Source of the DNA: Bordetella genomosp. 7 | GTDB lineage: Bacteria; Pseudomonadota; Gammaproteobacteria; Burkholderiales; Burkholderiaceae_B | Length of the DNA: 64,000 nucleotides | Reading direction: 5' to 3' | NCBI RefSeq assembly: GCF_002261265.1 | Contig: NZ_NEVK01000006.1 | Location: 62,001-126,000, forward strand | In this document: positions 56,499 through 64,000 of the stretch, one piece after another | How the letters are laid out: each line of letters begins with the position of its first letter | Position numbering within the stretch: the stretch's first letter is position 1 | Translations under genes and position numbers: made by a program | The notes under the pieces: generated by a model | Seen by the model: only the letters and a program-made list of their open reading frames with translations | Databases searched by the model: none | What the model was told of the DNA's origin: nothing

Positions 56499-57218
56499 AT
56501 GACTGCCCTGTCCGAAGAAACCCGCGCCCGCCTGTCGGCCGTAAGCACCGCGACCCTGTGCACGGCGCTGTTCAAGCGCGGCCTGCGCAACCAGTTCATC
56601 CAGGACGTACATCCGCTGGCCTCTGGCCTGCCCAACATGGTGGGGCCTGCCTACACTTTGCGCTACATCCCGGCGCGCGAAGACCTGAACCCCATCCAGG
56701 TATTCGAAGACCCCCGGCATCCGCAGCGCGTCGCCATCGAGGCCTGCCCCGCCGGCGCCGTGCTGGTCATGGACAGCCGCAAGGACGCCCGCGCCGCATC
56801 GGCGGGGTCCATCCTGGTGACGCGGCTGATGAAGCGCGGCGTGGCCGGCGTGGTTACCGATGGCGGTTTCCGCGACTCGCCTGAAATCGCGCGGCTGGGC
56901 ATTCCGGCCTACCACCAGCGTCCGTCAGCGCCCACCAACCTTACCCTGCACCAGGCCATGGACCCGAACGTGCCTATCGGCTGCGGCGACGTGGCCGTGT
57001 TTCCGGGCGACATCATCGTGGGCGATGCCGAAGGCGTGGTGGTGATCCCCGCGCACCTGGCCGACGACATCGCGCGCGAAGCCGAAGAGATGACGGCTTT
57101 CGAAGATTTCGTTACCGCGGAAGTCCAGGCGGGCCGCAGCATCGTCGGCCTATACCCGCCCACCGACCCGGCAACTCGCGAGCGCTACGCGGCCTGGCGC
57201 GCGCAACACGGGCGCTGA
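56499..57218 (+). CDS. RraA-like aldolase/isomerase-family protein
   Basis: A 239-residue protein of the RraA/HMG-aldolase fold. The metal- and pyruvate-binding segment is VAGVVTDGGFRDS, with a glycine loop before it (ASAGSILVTRLMKRG). Class II pyruvate aldolases of this family split 4-hydroxy-4-methyl-2-oxoglutarate or oxaloacetate. Placed after a dehydratase, cleavage of a keto-deoxy acid is the likeliest role. The RNase E inhibitor role of E. coli RraA is less likely given the context. Confidence 0.82.
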   Translation: MTALSEETRARLSAVSTATLCTALFKRGLRNQFIQDVHPLASGLPNMVGPAYTLRYIPAREDLNPIQVFEDPRHPQRVAIEACPAGAVLVMDSRKDARAASAGSILVTRLMKRGVAGVVTDGGFRDSPEIARLGIPAYHQRPSAPTNLTLHQAMDPNVPIGCGDVAVFPGDIIVGDAEGVVVIPAHLADDIAREAEEMTAFEDFVTAEVQAGRSIVGLYPPTDPATRERYAAWRAQHGR

Positions 57219-57269
57219 CCGCGCCGCCCCCGGCCCAAACGCTTTCACCAACAACTACGGAGACAACTC

Positions 57270-58259
57270 ATGAACCCAATCCGACGACGCGGCACGGCAC
57301 TGATCGTGGCCGCCGCCACGCTGGCCTCGTGCGGGCTTGCCGCTCACGCGGCCGAATGGCCGGCCGCCAAACCCATTTCGTATGTCGTGCCCTTTACCGT
57401 GGGCGGCTCCACCGACGTAGTGGGCCGGCTGCTGGCGCAGAAGCTGGGCGATCGCCTGCAGCAGAGCGTCGTCGTCGAGAACAAGCCCGGCGCGGCGGGC
57501 GCCATCGGCGCAACGTATGTCGCCAAGGCGCCGGCCGACGGCTACACCCTGTTCGGCGGCACCATCAGCACGCACGCCATCAATGCCAGCCTGTACAAGA
57601 ACCTGCGCTACGACCCGGTAAAGGATTTCGAGCCCGTATCGCTGGTGGCGACCTTGCCCAATGTGCTGCTGGTCGATCCCAACCTCGGCGTCAATTCCGT
57701 GGCCGAGCTCATCGACCTGTTAAAGCGCGAGCCGGCCAAACGCACCTTTGCGTCGTCCGGCCCGGGCACGTCCACACACCTGGCCGGCGAACTGTTCGCC
57801 GACACGATAGGCGTGCCTCTTACGCACGTGCCCTACAAGGGCACGCCGCCCGCCATGGTCGATGTATCGTCGGGCGCGGTTACCTTCATGTTCGACCAGA
57901 TGACGGCCGCGCTGCCCCTGCTGCAAAACGGCAGGCTCAAGCTGCTGGCGGTCACCACGCCCAGGCGCATTGCGCTGGCGCCCGATACGCCCACTATGGA
58001 AGAAGCCGGGGTGCCCGGCTTCCAGATGGCGTCGTGGCAGGCCGTCTATGCGCCCAAGGGCACGCCCAAAGCCGTGGTCGACCGGCTGTCTCAGGAAATC
58101 TCGGCCATTCTCAAAGAACCCGACGTGCAGGAAAAACTGGGCAAGACCATGGGCATGGAGCTGGTCGGCAGTACGCCCGAGGCCTTGCGCGACCTGATGG
58201 CCAGCGAAATTCCGCGGTGGGCCGAAGTGGTTGAAAAATCCGGCGCCACGGTCGATTGA
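57270..58259 (+). CDS. Bug-type tripartite tricarboxylate receptor
   Basis: A 329-residue periplasmic binding protein (signal peptide to about AHA-AEWP, 27). Motifs are ISYVVPFTVGGSTDVVGRLLAQ, VVVENKPGAAG, ADGYTLFGG and VPYKGTPPAMVDVSSG. GGAGA stands before the ATG. Third gene after the dehydratase and RraA-like gene, it probably captures the sugar acid. TctAB permease genes are not in the window. Confidence 0.93.
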   Translation: MNPIRRRGTALIVAAATLASCGLAAHAAEWPAAKPISYVVPFTVGGSTDVVGRLLAQKLGDRLQQSVVVENKPGAAGAIGATYVAKAPADGYTLFGGTISTHAINASLYKNLRYDPVKDFEPVSLVATLPNVLLVDPNLGVNSVAELIDLLKREPAKRTFASSGPGTSTHLAGELFADTIGVPLTHVPYKGTPPAMVDVSSGAVTFMFDQMTAALPLLQNGRLKLLAVTTPRRIALAPDTPTMEEAGVPGFQMASWQAVYAPKGTPKAVVDRLSQEISAILKEPDVQEKLGKTMGMELVGSTPEALRDLMASEIPRWAEVVEKSGATVD

Positions 58260-58290
58260 TCGCCCCTGCTGGCGGGCGCGCCCGGCGATC

Positions 58291-58887
58291 TCAAGCCGGG
58301 AACCCCGCCAAAGCGGTGACACCGCCCGGCGCGGGCGTGCGGGCGATGTTCATGATCCAGCAGATGCAGGCGAAATAGCCGATGAGCGCCCCGATCTCTA
58401 TCACGCCCTGCTCGCCCCAGCGCTCGAGCGCCGCGTCATACGTCAAGTCGCTGACGCCGTGCCGGTGCAACAGCTCAACGGTGAATGCCCAGGCTTGCGC
58501 TTCTTCGTCCGTCATGGAGCGCGGCCGCGCGCCCTGCGCCAGGGCCTTCAGTGTTGCTTCCGATACGCCCGCCTTGATCGCCAGCGGATAGTGGGTCGCC
58601 CATTCGAACTGGTTGCCCAGCTCGCGCGCAACAATACACATGACAAACTCGTTGACGTTGCCCGGCAGTGTCGACTCAAAACGCAAGTACTCTCCGACAC
58701 TGGCCAGGCGCTCAAGCAGAACCGGGCTGCGCATCAACGGAATAAAAGGCCCCTTCACGCCTTTCCTGGGCCCGGCAATCAGCGCTTGCGCAGCGGCGCG
58801 CTGTGTATCGTTCATGCTGTCCTGGGGCGGCAAAGGCAAACGCTCGGTAGTGTCCGGGCCGAACCCCTGATGTATAGCGGCATTCAT
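58291..58887 (-). CDS. Carboxymuconolactone-decarboxylase-family protein
   Basis: A 198-residue AhpD/CMD-like helical protein. FVMCIVARELGNQFEWATHYPLA (about 80-103) is the family core, but the CxxC of AhpD peroxidases is absent, so a decarboxylase- or isomerase-like role is more likely than peroxide reduction. It overlaps the end of the MFS gene by 4 bases. Convergent with the Bug gene (31 bases). Confidence 0.88.
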   Translation of the reverse strand: MNAAIHQGFGPDTTERLPLPPQDSMNDTQRAAAQALIAGPRKGVKGPFIPLMRSPVLLERLASVGEYLRFESTLPGNVNEFVMCIVARELGNQFEWATHYPLAIKAGVSEATLKALAQGARPRSMTDEEAQAWAFTVELLHRHGVSDLTYDAALERWGEQGVIEIGALIGYFACICWIMNIARTPAPGGVTALAGFPA

Positions 58888-60068
58888 TCCTTTCTCCTGA
58901 TGATGCGGTCTTCGTGGTGGGTGAAAACAAGCAGGCCGCTACTGACCACCAAGGCGGCGGCGGCAAGCCATAGTGCAGCGTTGAACGGCCATCCCGCGCC
59001 CATCAACGCATTCGCAATGAGCGGCCCGGCGAGTTGCCCGACGGCAAACGCGGCGGTCATGGCTGCCAGCCATTCACGCGCCGTGGGTCCAAGCCTGTGA
59101 CGCACTTCCTGCAGGCCAAGTAAGGTGATCAGCATGAAGGTGCCGCCCACGCACAGCGCAGCCAGTGCAAGCCCGAACAGGCCGGGAACCAGTATGGGCA
59201 GCAATACCCCCGCGGCCATGATCAGTTGGGCGGCAGCCCATGCGTGCTTGCGCGGCCAGCGCGCAAGCACGGTGACGGCCAGCGTCGACAGCGCCGCCGC
59301 CAGGCCGAATATGGGCCAGACCCAGCCGAACAGCGCCGGGTCGTCCAACAGCGCGCGCGCCTGCGAGGGCAAGTAGGTAGCCGGCAAAATGTAGCCAAAG
59401 CCGAACAGGCCATAGCACAGCACCAGCCGCCACGCGCCCCTTGCATTTCCGCTGGCGGGATGAGCATGCGGGGCCGCGCCCGCTTCGGTGGCCACCGCGG
59501 GCTGACCGCCCGACCACACGAACGACACGCCTGCCAGCGCGAGCACGGCCAGCGCCATCCAGAGACCCGCCGAGCGCATTCCCGCCAGAAGACCGGCGTG
59601 ACACACCAGGCCCGCCAGGGCGATGCCAGCCCCCACGCCCGCAAACACGACGCCATCCAGCCGGGCGCCGTCAAACTCCGCCAGCCGGGCAAGCACCACG
59701 GACGCCGTTCCCACGAGCACCCAGGCGCTGGCGGCCCCCGCGATAAAGCGCATTGCCAGCCACCACACCAATGGGCCGGAAACCGCCATCGCCGCCGTGC
59801 CGGCAACGACCAGCGCCAGCCCCCATCGCATCAAGCGCGCGGCGCACGCCCCACTGCGGCCCGCCAGTACGGCGCCGACGAGATAGCCAAGATAGTTGGC
59901 GCCCGCCAGCCACCCCGCGGCATGCAGCGACAGCCCCAAGTCCGCCTGCATGACAGGCAGCTGCGGGGTAAACGCGAACCGGCCGATGCCCATTGCAACG
60001 GCCAGCGCGACGAGTCCGCGCAGGGCGATGCCCTGTTTGCTGGATGGGGTTGCCGGTGACGTGGCCAT
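58884..60068 (-). CDS. YbfB/YjiJ-family MFS transporter
   Basis: A 394-residue membrane protein with about twelve helices. The start LVALAVAMGIGRFAFTPQLPVMQADLGLS is characteristic of the YbfB/YjiJ family. Probably exports or imports a small metabolite handled by the downstream CMD-like protein. Divergent from a LysR regulator that most likely controls it. Confidence 0.9.
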   Translation of the reverse strand: MATSPATPSSKQGIALRGLVALAVAMGIGRFAFTPQLPVMQADLGLSLHAAGWLAGANYLGYLVGAVLAGRSGACAARLMRWGLALVVAGTAAMAVSGPLVWWLAMRFIAGAASAWVLVGTASVVLARLAEFDGARLDGVVFAGVGAGIALAGLVCHAGLLAGMRSAGLWMALAVLALAGVSFVWSGGQPAVATEAGAAPHAHPASGNARGAWRLVLCYGLFGFGYILPATYLPSQARALLDDPALFGWVWPIFGLAAALSTLAVTVLARWPRKHAWAAAQLIMAAGVLLPILVPGLFGLALAALCVGGTFMLITLLGLQEVRHRLGPTAREWLAAMTAAFAVGQLAGPLIANALMGAGWPFNAALWLAAAALVVSSGLLVFTHHEDRIIRRKE

Positions 60069-60088
60069 GCGTCATTCTTGCTCCGCAT

Positions 60089-60111
60089 AATATTCTTGTA
60101 TATTGAATATT
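60089..60111. promoter_or_regulatory. Candidate LysR operator
   Basis: AATATTC (60089-60095) and GAATATT (60105-60111) form a perfect 7-9-7 inverted repeat, including a T-N11-A LysR-type pattern. It lies in the AT-rich 63-base gap between the MFS transporter and the divergent LysR gene. Confidence 0.55.
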
Positions 60112-60131
60112 TAAGAATTACGGTTCTTGAA

Positions 60132-61010
60132 ATGAGAAAGTTCGACCTGGAAGATCTGGCCATCGTGCGCGCCGTCGTCACGCACGGCGGTGTCACGCGC
60201 GCCGCCAAGGCGCTGCACCGCGTGCCTTCCAACGTCACCACTCGCATCAAGCAGCTTGAAGCGCGCCTGGACGTCCACCTGTTCGCGCGACGCGGGCGCA
60301 ACCTGGTGCCGACAGAAGAAGGCCGCCTGTTGACCAGCTATGCCGACCGGCTGCTTCGGCTGGCGCATGAAGCAGAATCGGCGCTGGTAGAAGGCCGGCT
60401 CCTGGGCACATTGCGACTGGGCTCGCTCGAAAGCACGGCGGGCACTCGCCTGCCCCATCTCCTGACGCGCTACAACCACGAAAACCCGGCCGTGCGCATC
60501 GAGCTCGTCACAGGAACCACCGGCGCGTTGATCGGCCGGCTTACGCGCCACGATGTCGAGGCCGCCTTTGTCTCCGAGCCTTTCCATGCGCCGGGCCTGC
60601 TCTCTCAACCGGTATTTGAAGAAGAGCTGGTGCTGATCACCGCGCGGCACATCCGTTCATTGAACGGCATCGGCGACACGAAGCGCGTCACCCTCATTGC
60701 ATTTGCCAGAGGGTGCTCATACCGCCGGATATTCGAACAATGGCAAGGCGAACGTGGAATCATCACCCCTGGTGTACTGGAGTTCACGTCCTATCCCGCC
60801 ATCGTGGCCTGCGTCGCGGCCGGCACGGGGGTGGCAATCGTGCCGCGCTCTGTCCTTGCCGGCCTGAAGTCGGCCGCATCGGTGCGCGCGCACGCATTGC
60901 CTGAACATCTGGCACACAGCCGTACGCATCTGCTCTGGCACGAAGGGCAGGAATCCCCGGCGTTGCGCAGCCTGCGCGATCTGTTGGCTGCGCACCAGGC
61001 GGGCAGTTAG
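60132..61010 (+). CDS. LysR-family transcriptional regulator
   Basis: A 292-residue regulator. FDLEDLAIVRAVVTHGGVTRAAKALHRVPSNVTTRIKQLE (split over 4-43) is the DNA-binding domain; an effector domain follows. ATG at 60132 is used; the open frame begins earlier but the extra residues come from the AT-rich operator region. Likely regulates the divergent MFS/CMD pair. Confidence 0.9.
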   Translation: MRKFDLEDLAIVRAVVTHGGVTRAAKALHRVPSNVTTRIKQLEARLDVHLFARRGRNLVPTEEGRLLTSYADRLLRLAHEAESALVEGRLLGTLRLGSLESTAGTRLPHLLTRYNHENPAVRIELVTGTTGALIGRLTRHDVEAAFVSEPFHAPGLLSQPVFEEELVLITARHIRSLNGIGDTKRVTLIAFARGCSYRRIFEQWQGERGIITPGVLEFTSYPAIVACVAAGTGVAIVPRSVLAGLKSAASVRAHALPEHLAHSRTHLLWHEGQESPALRSLRDLLAAHQAGS

Positions 61011-61040
61011 CCGTTTTGCCGCCCCACGCGCCCGGCCCTG

Positions 61041-62003
61041 CTAGACGTAGCGGGCGCGGTATTCCACCGGCGACATGCCGCAATATTTGCTGAAGATCTC
61101 CCGGAACGCCTTGCTGTCGCCGTAGCCCACGTCGTACATCACTTCGGCCACGGTCTTGCGCGAGCTTTCGAGTTGCTTCTTGGCCGCTTCGACGCGGATG
61201 CGCTGCAGGTATTCCACGATGCTGTTGCCGGTGGCCTGCCGGAAGCGGCGCTCCAGGGTGCGGCGGCCCAGTGCATGGCGTCGCGCCAGGCCCTCCACGG
61301 TAAGCCGTTCGGCATAGCGCGACTCGATATGCTGCTGCACGGCCCGTACGGTGTCGTCGGCATGCTCCTTCTGCCCCACAAACACCGCGAACGGCAGCTG
61401 GCTTTGCCGGCTCCAGTCAAGCTGGAAGAACTTGGCGCACCAGATCGCCGTATCGCGGTCGGTGTATTTCTCGACCAGGTGCAGCACCAGGTGCGCCGCC
61501 GAAAAAGCGCCGCCGCTCGTATACAGGCCGCGCTCGGCGATGACGACACGGTCGCACACCCAGCGCACCGCCGGAAACCATTGCGCATACGATGCCTGCG
61601 CGGCCCAGTGCACCACCGCCTGCCGGCCGTCGAGCAGGCCGGCCGCCGCCGCAAGCGCGGCGCCCAGGCACAGGCATGCCAGCTCGCCGCCATTCTTGTA
61701 GTACTGCGCCAGCCAGTCGATAAGCGGGCCGTTGCGGGCCACCGCGTCGGGCGCCGGCCCCTGCAGCGGCGGCACGATGCAGATGTCCACGGGCCCGGCG
61801 TCATCCAGCAGCGCGTCGGCCTGGACGTGGATACGGCCCTGGTCCAGCTGCACCTGGGGCGTCGCGGCCAGGATGCGCACCGCAAAGCGCGGCGCGCGGC
61901 CCTGCGACTGCAGATACTGGTTGGCCACCAGGAAGCCCTGGCGCGCGTTCTCCAGCGACGCGATGTTGGCCCCCAGCGGCAGCAGGAAAGCAATGTTTTT
62001 CAT
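61041..62003 (-). CDS. GlxA/FtrA-type AraC-family regulator
   Basis: A 320-residue regulator: DJ-1/PfpI-like first half (NIAFLLPLGANIASLENARQGFLVAN; CLCLGAALAAAAGLLDGRQAVVHW) and an AraC double helix-turn-helix at the C-terminus (LTVEGLARRHALGRRTLERRFRQATG; VGYGDSKAFREIFSKYCGMSPVEYR). ATG at 62003 starts the conserved part. Divergent from the DUF1428 gene across 135 bases. Confidence 0.88.
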   Translation of the reverse strand: MKNIAFLLPLGANIASLENARQGFLVANQYLQSQGRAPRFAVRILAATPQVQLDQGRIHVQADALLDDAGPVDICIVPPLQGPAPDAVARNGPLIDWLAQYYKNGGELACLCLGAALAAAAGLLDGRQAVVHWAAQASYAQWFPAVRWVCDRVVIAERGLYTSGGAFSAAHLVLHLVEKYTDRDTAIWCAKFFQLDWSRQSQLPFAVFVGQKEHADDTVRAVQQHIESRYAERLTVEGLARRHALGRRTLERRFRQATGNSIVEYLQRIRVEAAKKQLESSRKTVAEVMYDVGYGDSKAFREIFSKYCGMSPVEYRARYV

Positions 62004-62138
62004 GTGTGCAGCATACCCCCGGCCGCTGTCGCAATCCACCCGCTAGATTGTCGCAATTCCCCATGCGCAGCGGGCAAAATTATCGCTACAGTGGCGCTTC
62101 GGCCTCGCGCGCCGACATCCCAACCAAGGAGCATTGCC

Positions 62139-62495
62139 ATGAGCGAACAATACGTAGACGGCTTCCTGCTTGCCGTTCCCCAAGACAAGCTGGACGCGTA
62201 CCGCGCCATGGCCACGACGGCAGGCGCCGTGTGGAAGGAACACGGCGCGCTCGACTACCGCGAATGCGTCGCCGACGACCTGAACACCGACCCGCAGTTT
62301 GCATCGTTCACGCAGGCCGCCCGCGCCAACGACGATGAAGTCGTGATCTTTGCCTGGATCCTGTATCCGTCCCGGGCCGACCGCGACCGCATCAACGCTG
62401 CAGTCATGGCCGACCCGCGCCTGCAATGTTGCGAAGGCGTGTTCGATACCCAACGCATGGCATGGGGCGGTTTCCGCACGCTGGTGCACGCCTGA
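62139..62495 (+). CDS. DUF1428 (YbaA-like) protein
   Basis: A 118-residue protein of the DUF1428 family (YVDGFLLAVPQDKLDAYRAMA; GALDYRECVADDL; FDTQRMAWGGFRTLV). The dimeric alpha/beta-barrel fold resembles small monooxygenase-like domains, but no activity is established. AAGGAG precedes the ATG. Confidence 0.9.
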   Translation: MSEQYVDGFLLAVPQDKLDAYRAMATTAGAVWKEHGALDYRECVADDLNTDPQFASFTQAARANDDEVVIFAWILYPSRADRDRINAAVMADPRLQCCEGVFDTQRMAWGGFRTLVHA

Positions 62496-62517
62496 GGCGC
62501 GCCCGATGCATGCCGCG

Positions 62518-63429
62518 TCAGCGCTGCTGGGCCGCCGCGTCCGCCAGGCGGTCCAGCACCTGCCGGAAGCGGCCGTCTCGCTCGGCCCAGCGCAACACGC
62601 GGGCGCGTTCCACCACGATCTCGTCGGGGGTGGGCTGCTGGCCGAACAGCGCCATGACTTCGTCAATGAACAGATCCAGCGGCATATAGCCTTCGCGCAC
62701 CGACTGCCCAGGCGTCAGCTCCGTCTGCACCGCGGGCGGAATCAGTTCCACCACCTTTACCCGGCCTTTCAACTGCTCGCGCAGCGACACACTGTAAGAA
62801 TGGACGGCCGCTTTGGTGGCGCTGTATACGGCCGCATCCGGACGCGGTACAAAACCAAGCCCCGACGATACATTCACCACCGCCGGATTCGGCCGCGCCT
62901 TCAGATGTTCGATCAGCGCATTGGTCAGGCGGATCGGGCCCAGCAGATTGGTGGCAACCTGCGCCTGGGCATCGGCCAGGTCGCCCGCCGCCCCCGGATT
63001 ATCGAAGCGCATGATGCCCGCGTTATTGACCAGGATGTTCAATTGCGGATGCTCGCGCACCACCTGCCGTGCAAACGCATCGATTGCCTGGGGGTCGGTG
63101 ACGTCCAGCTCGGCCGCGTACATGTTCTGGCGCCCCGAGATCACTTCTTGCAGCGGCTGCAGCCGGCGTCCGGCCACGATGACGGTGTTGCCCAGGTCAT
63201 TGAAGCGCAAGGCAAGCTCGCGTCCTATGCCGGACCCGCCACCGGTGATCAGTATGGTGTTGCCGCTCGCATGCATGGTCGGCTGGCCCGCGCGCGCAGT
63301 GGCGCGGGCTTTTTCGACTGCATAGCCGGCCTCGGGCAGTGCGACGGCGCACATCGCCGTGGCCGCAAACAACGTGCGGCGCAGCCATCGAGATATCCCG
63401 CTCGAAAAAGACAGCGTTTCAGTTGGCAT
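62518..63429 (-). CDS. SDR-family oxidoreductase with a leader-like N-terminus
   Basis: A 303-residue protein. Residues 52 onward form a DltE-type SDR: ILITGGGSGIGRELAL, NNAGIMRFDN, and YSATKAAVHSYS with Tyr and Lys. Residues 1-45 hold a basic pair and a hydrophobic run (RRTLFAATAMCAVALPEAGYA) resembling a signal peptide, odd for a Rossmann enzyme. AGGAG precedes the ATG; a GTG three bases upstream is also possible. An internal start at MHASGNTILITGG would give the usual soluble form. Confidence 0.85.
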   Translation of the reverse strand: MPTETLSFSSGISRWLRRTLFAATAMCAVALPEAGYAVEKARATARAGQPTMHASGNTILITGGGSGIGRELALRFNDLGNTVIVAGRRLQPLQEVISGRQNMYAAELDVTDPQAIDAFARQVVREHPQLNILVNNAGIMRFDNPGAAGDLADAQAQVATNLLGPIRLTNALIEHLKARPNPAVVNVSSGLGFVPRPDAAVYSATKAAVHSYSVSLREQLKGRVKVVELIPPAVQTELTPGQSVREGYMPLDLFIDEVMALFGQQPTPDEIVVERARVLRWAERDGRFRQVLDRLADAAAQQR

Positions 63430-63486
63430 CACAGAGCTCCTGTCAGGGTTGCACGTCGGTCACGACGTGGGGGCCGGCGTCCTGGC

Positions 63487-64000
63487 TCAGGCGGCCGGCG
63501 GCCGCTCCTCGAGCGCCTGCTCCCGGCGCCCGAGAAAAAAACCGCACAGCCCCCAGCACACCGCCAGCACGGCGCCGAAAATCATGGCCGCCGCGGGGCT
63601 GTCGCTCACCACATCAATGGCGCGCTTGATCCAGCCGCTGACGGCATCCCCGCCGCGGTAAACCACTGTGTCGATAAAGTTCTTCGCCTTGTATTTCTGC
63701 TCGGCCGGCACCACCGCGTACAGCATCTCGCGGCCCGGGCGCACGAGCGCGTATTCGCCTACCCGGCGGATGACCATCACGACGACAAACACCGCGAACA
63801 GCGGGGCGATGGCCAGGGCGATAAATCCCACGGCCATGGCAACCGGCACCGATACCAGCAGCACGCCCACGCCCAGGCGCCTGGCCAGCCGCCCCGTGAT
63901 GAACGCCTGAATGAACAGCGACAAGGCCTGCACGGCCGCGTCAATCGCCCCGAAAACCTGGGTCTGCGTCGTGCGGTCCGGAAAATACTCGGCCACCAGG
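63487..64000 (-). CDS. Npt-type (ATP:ADP antiporter-like) transporter, C-terminal part
   Basis: The gene runs off the right edge. About 171 C-terminal residues are visible, with four or five membrane segments. REMLYAVVPAEQKYKAKNFIDTVVYRGGDAVSGW is the characteristic segment of the Npt/Tlc nucleotide-transporter family; it is also seen in free-living bacteria where the substrate is unknown. The 5' end and start are outside the window. Confidence 0.8.
   Translation of the reverse strand, partial: LVAEYFPDRTTQTQVFGAIDAAVQALSLFIQAFITGRLARRLGVGVLLVSVPVAMAVGFIALAIAPLFAVFVVVMVIRRVGEYALVRPGREMLYAVVPAEQKYKAKNFIDTVVYRGGDAVSGWIKRAIDVVSDSPAAAMIFGAVLAVCWGLCGFFLGRREQALEERPPAA

Overview
The window is a GC-rich (visibly about 65-70 %), densely coded chromosomal stretch with short intergenic gaps and many 4-base start/stop overlaps. 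The gene families point to a betaproteobacterium of the Alcaligenaceae, in or near Bordetella/Achromobacter. They include periplasmic Bug-type solute-binding proteins beside catabolic enzymes, many LysR/GntR-FCD regulators and an Fnr/Btr-like regulator. The genus is inferred from gene content, not from a search. About 65 protein genes are supported. I saw no rRNA, tRNA, CRISPR array, insertion sequence or phage module.

Layout. 1-5147: the tail of an unknown gene, an SDR dehydrogenase, alanine racemase, and the squalene-forming hpnC-hpnD-hpnE cluster. 5161-10032: a fluoride channel, then, behind a Fur-like box, a five-gene set: small PepSY membrane protein, DUF2271 protein with a flavinylation motif, DUF4198 protein, ApbE flavin transferase, and membrane-anchored flavodoxin/FNR reductase. 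It reads as a trans-membrane electron-transfer module tied to iron. 10061-13609: D-aminoacylase plus Bug protein with a divergent LysR regulator. 13590-17242: ClpB and an Fnr-type regulator with an FNR box over its own ribosome-binding region. 17257-25427: mostly housekeeping or unknown genes (alpha/beta hydrolase, Nudix, M14-like peptidase, NlpE-like lipoprotein, a repetitive beta-helix-like protein, Ohr, a GlxA-type regulator).

25512-30795: an MFS transporter, a DUF2946 protein, a TonB-dependent receptor and a large PepSY membrane reductase, the second iron-reduction locus of the window. 31102-38343: transporters and catabolic enzymes with their regulators, and an exported spermidine-synthase-like protein. 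38407-40379: groES-groEL with a good terminator and a heat-shock-type promoter. 41451-44658: a KaiC-like double ATPase overlapping a hybrid histidine kinase. 44686-50120: a caa3-type cytochrome oxidase with fused subunits I and III, divergent from two cytochrome c genes. 50216-53538: a peptide-binding protein overlapping a gamma-glutamyltransferase-like enzyme.

53627-53928 is an 83-bp tandem repeat built from the 13-base palindrome GGTGTCTGACACC and its complement. It runs into the 3' end of a GntR regulator. That regulator diverges, across a perfect AT-rich palindrome, from a sugar-acid-type operon (IlvD/Edd dehydratase, RraA-like aldolase, Bug protein) ending at 58259. 58291-64000 holds a carboxymuconolactone-decarboxylase-like protein with an MFS transporter and divergent LysR regulator, a second GlxA-type regulator, a DUF1428 protein, an SDR with a leader-like N-terminus, and the C-terminal part of an Npt-type nucleotide transporter.

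The strongest candidates for a little-described system are the Fur-linked flavinylated electron-transfer module, the KaiC-histidine kinase pair, and the palindromic repeat array.
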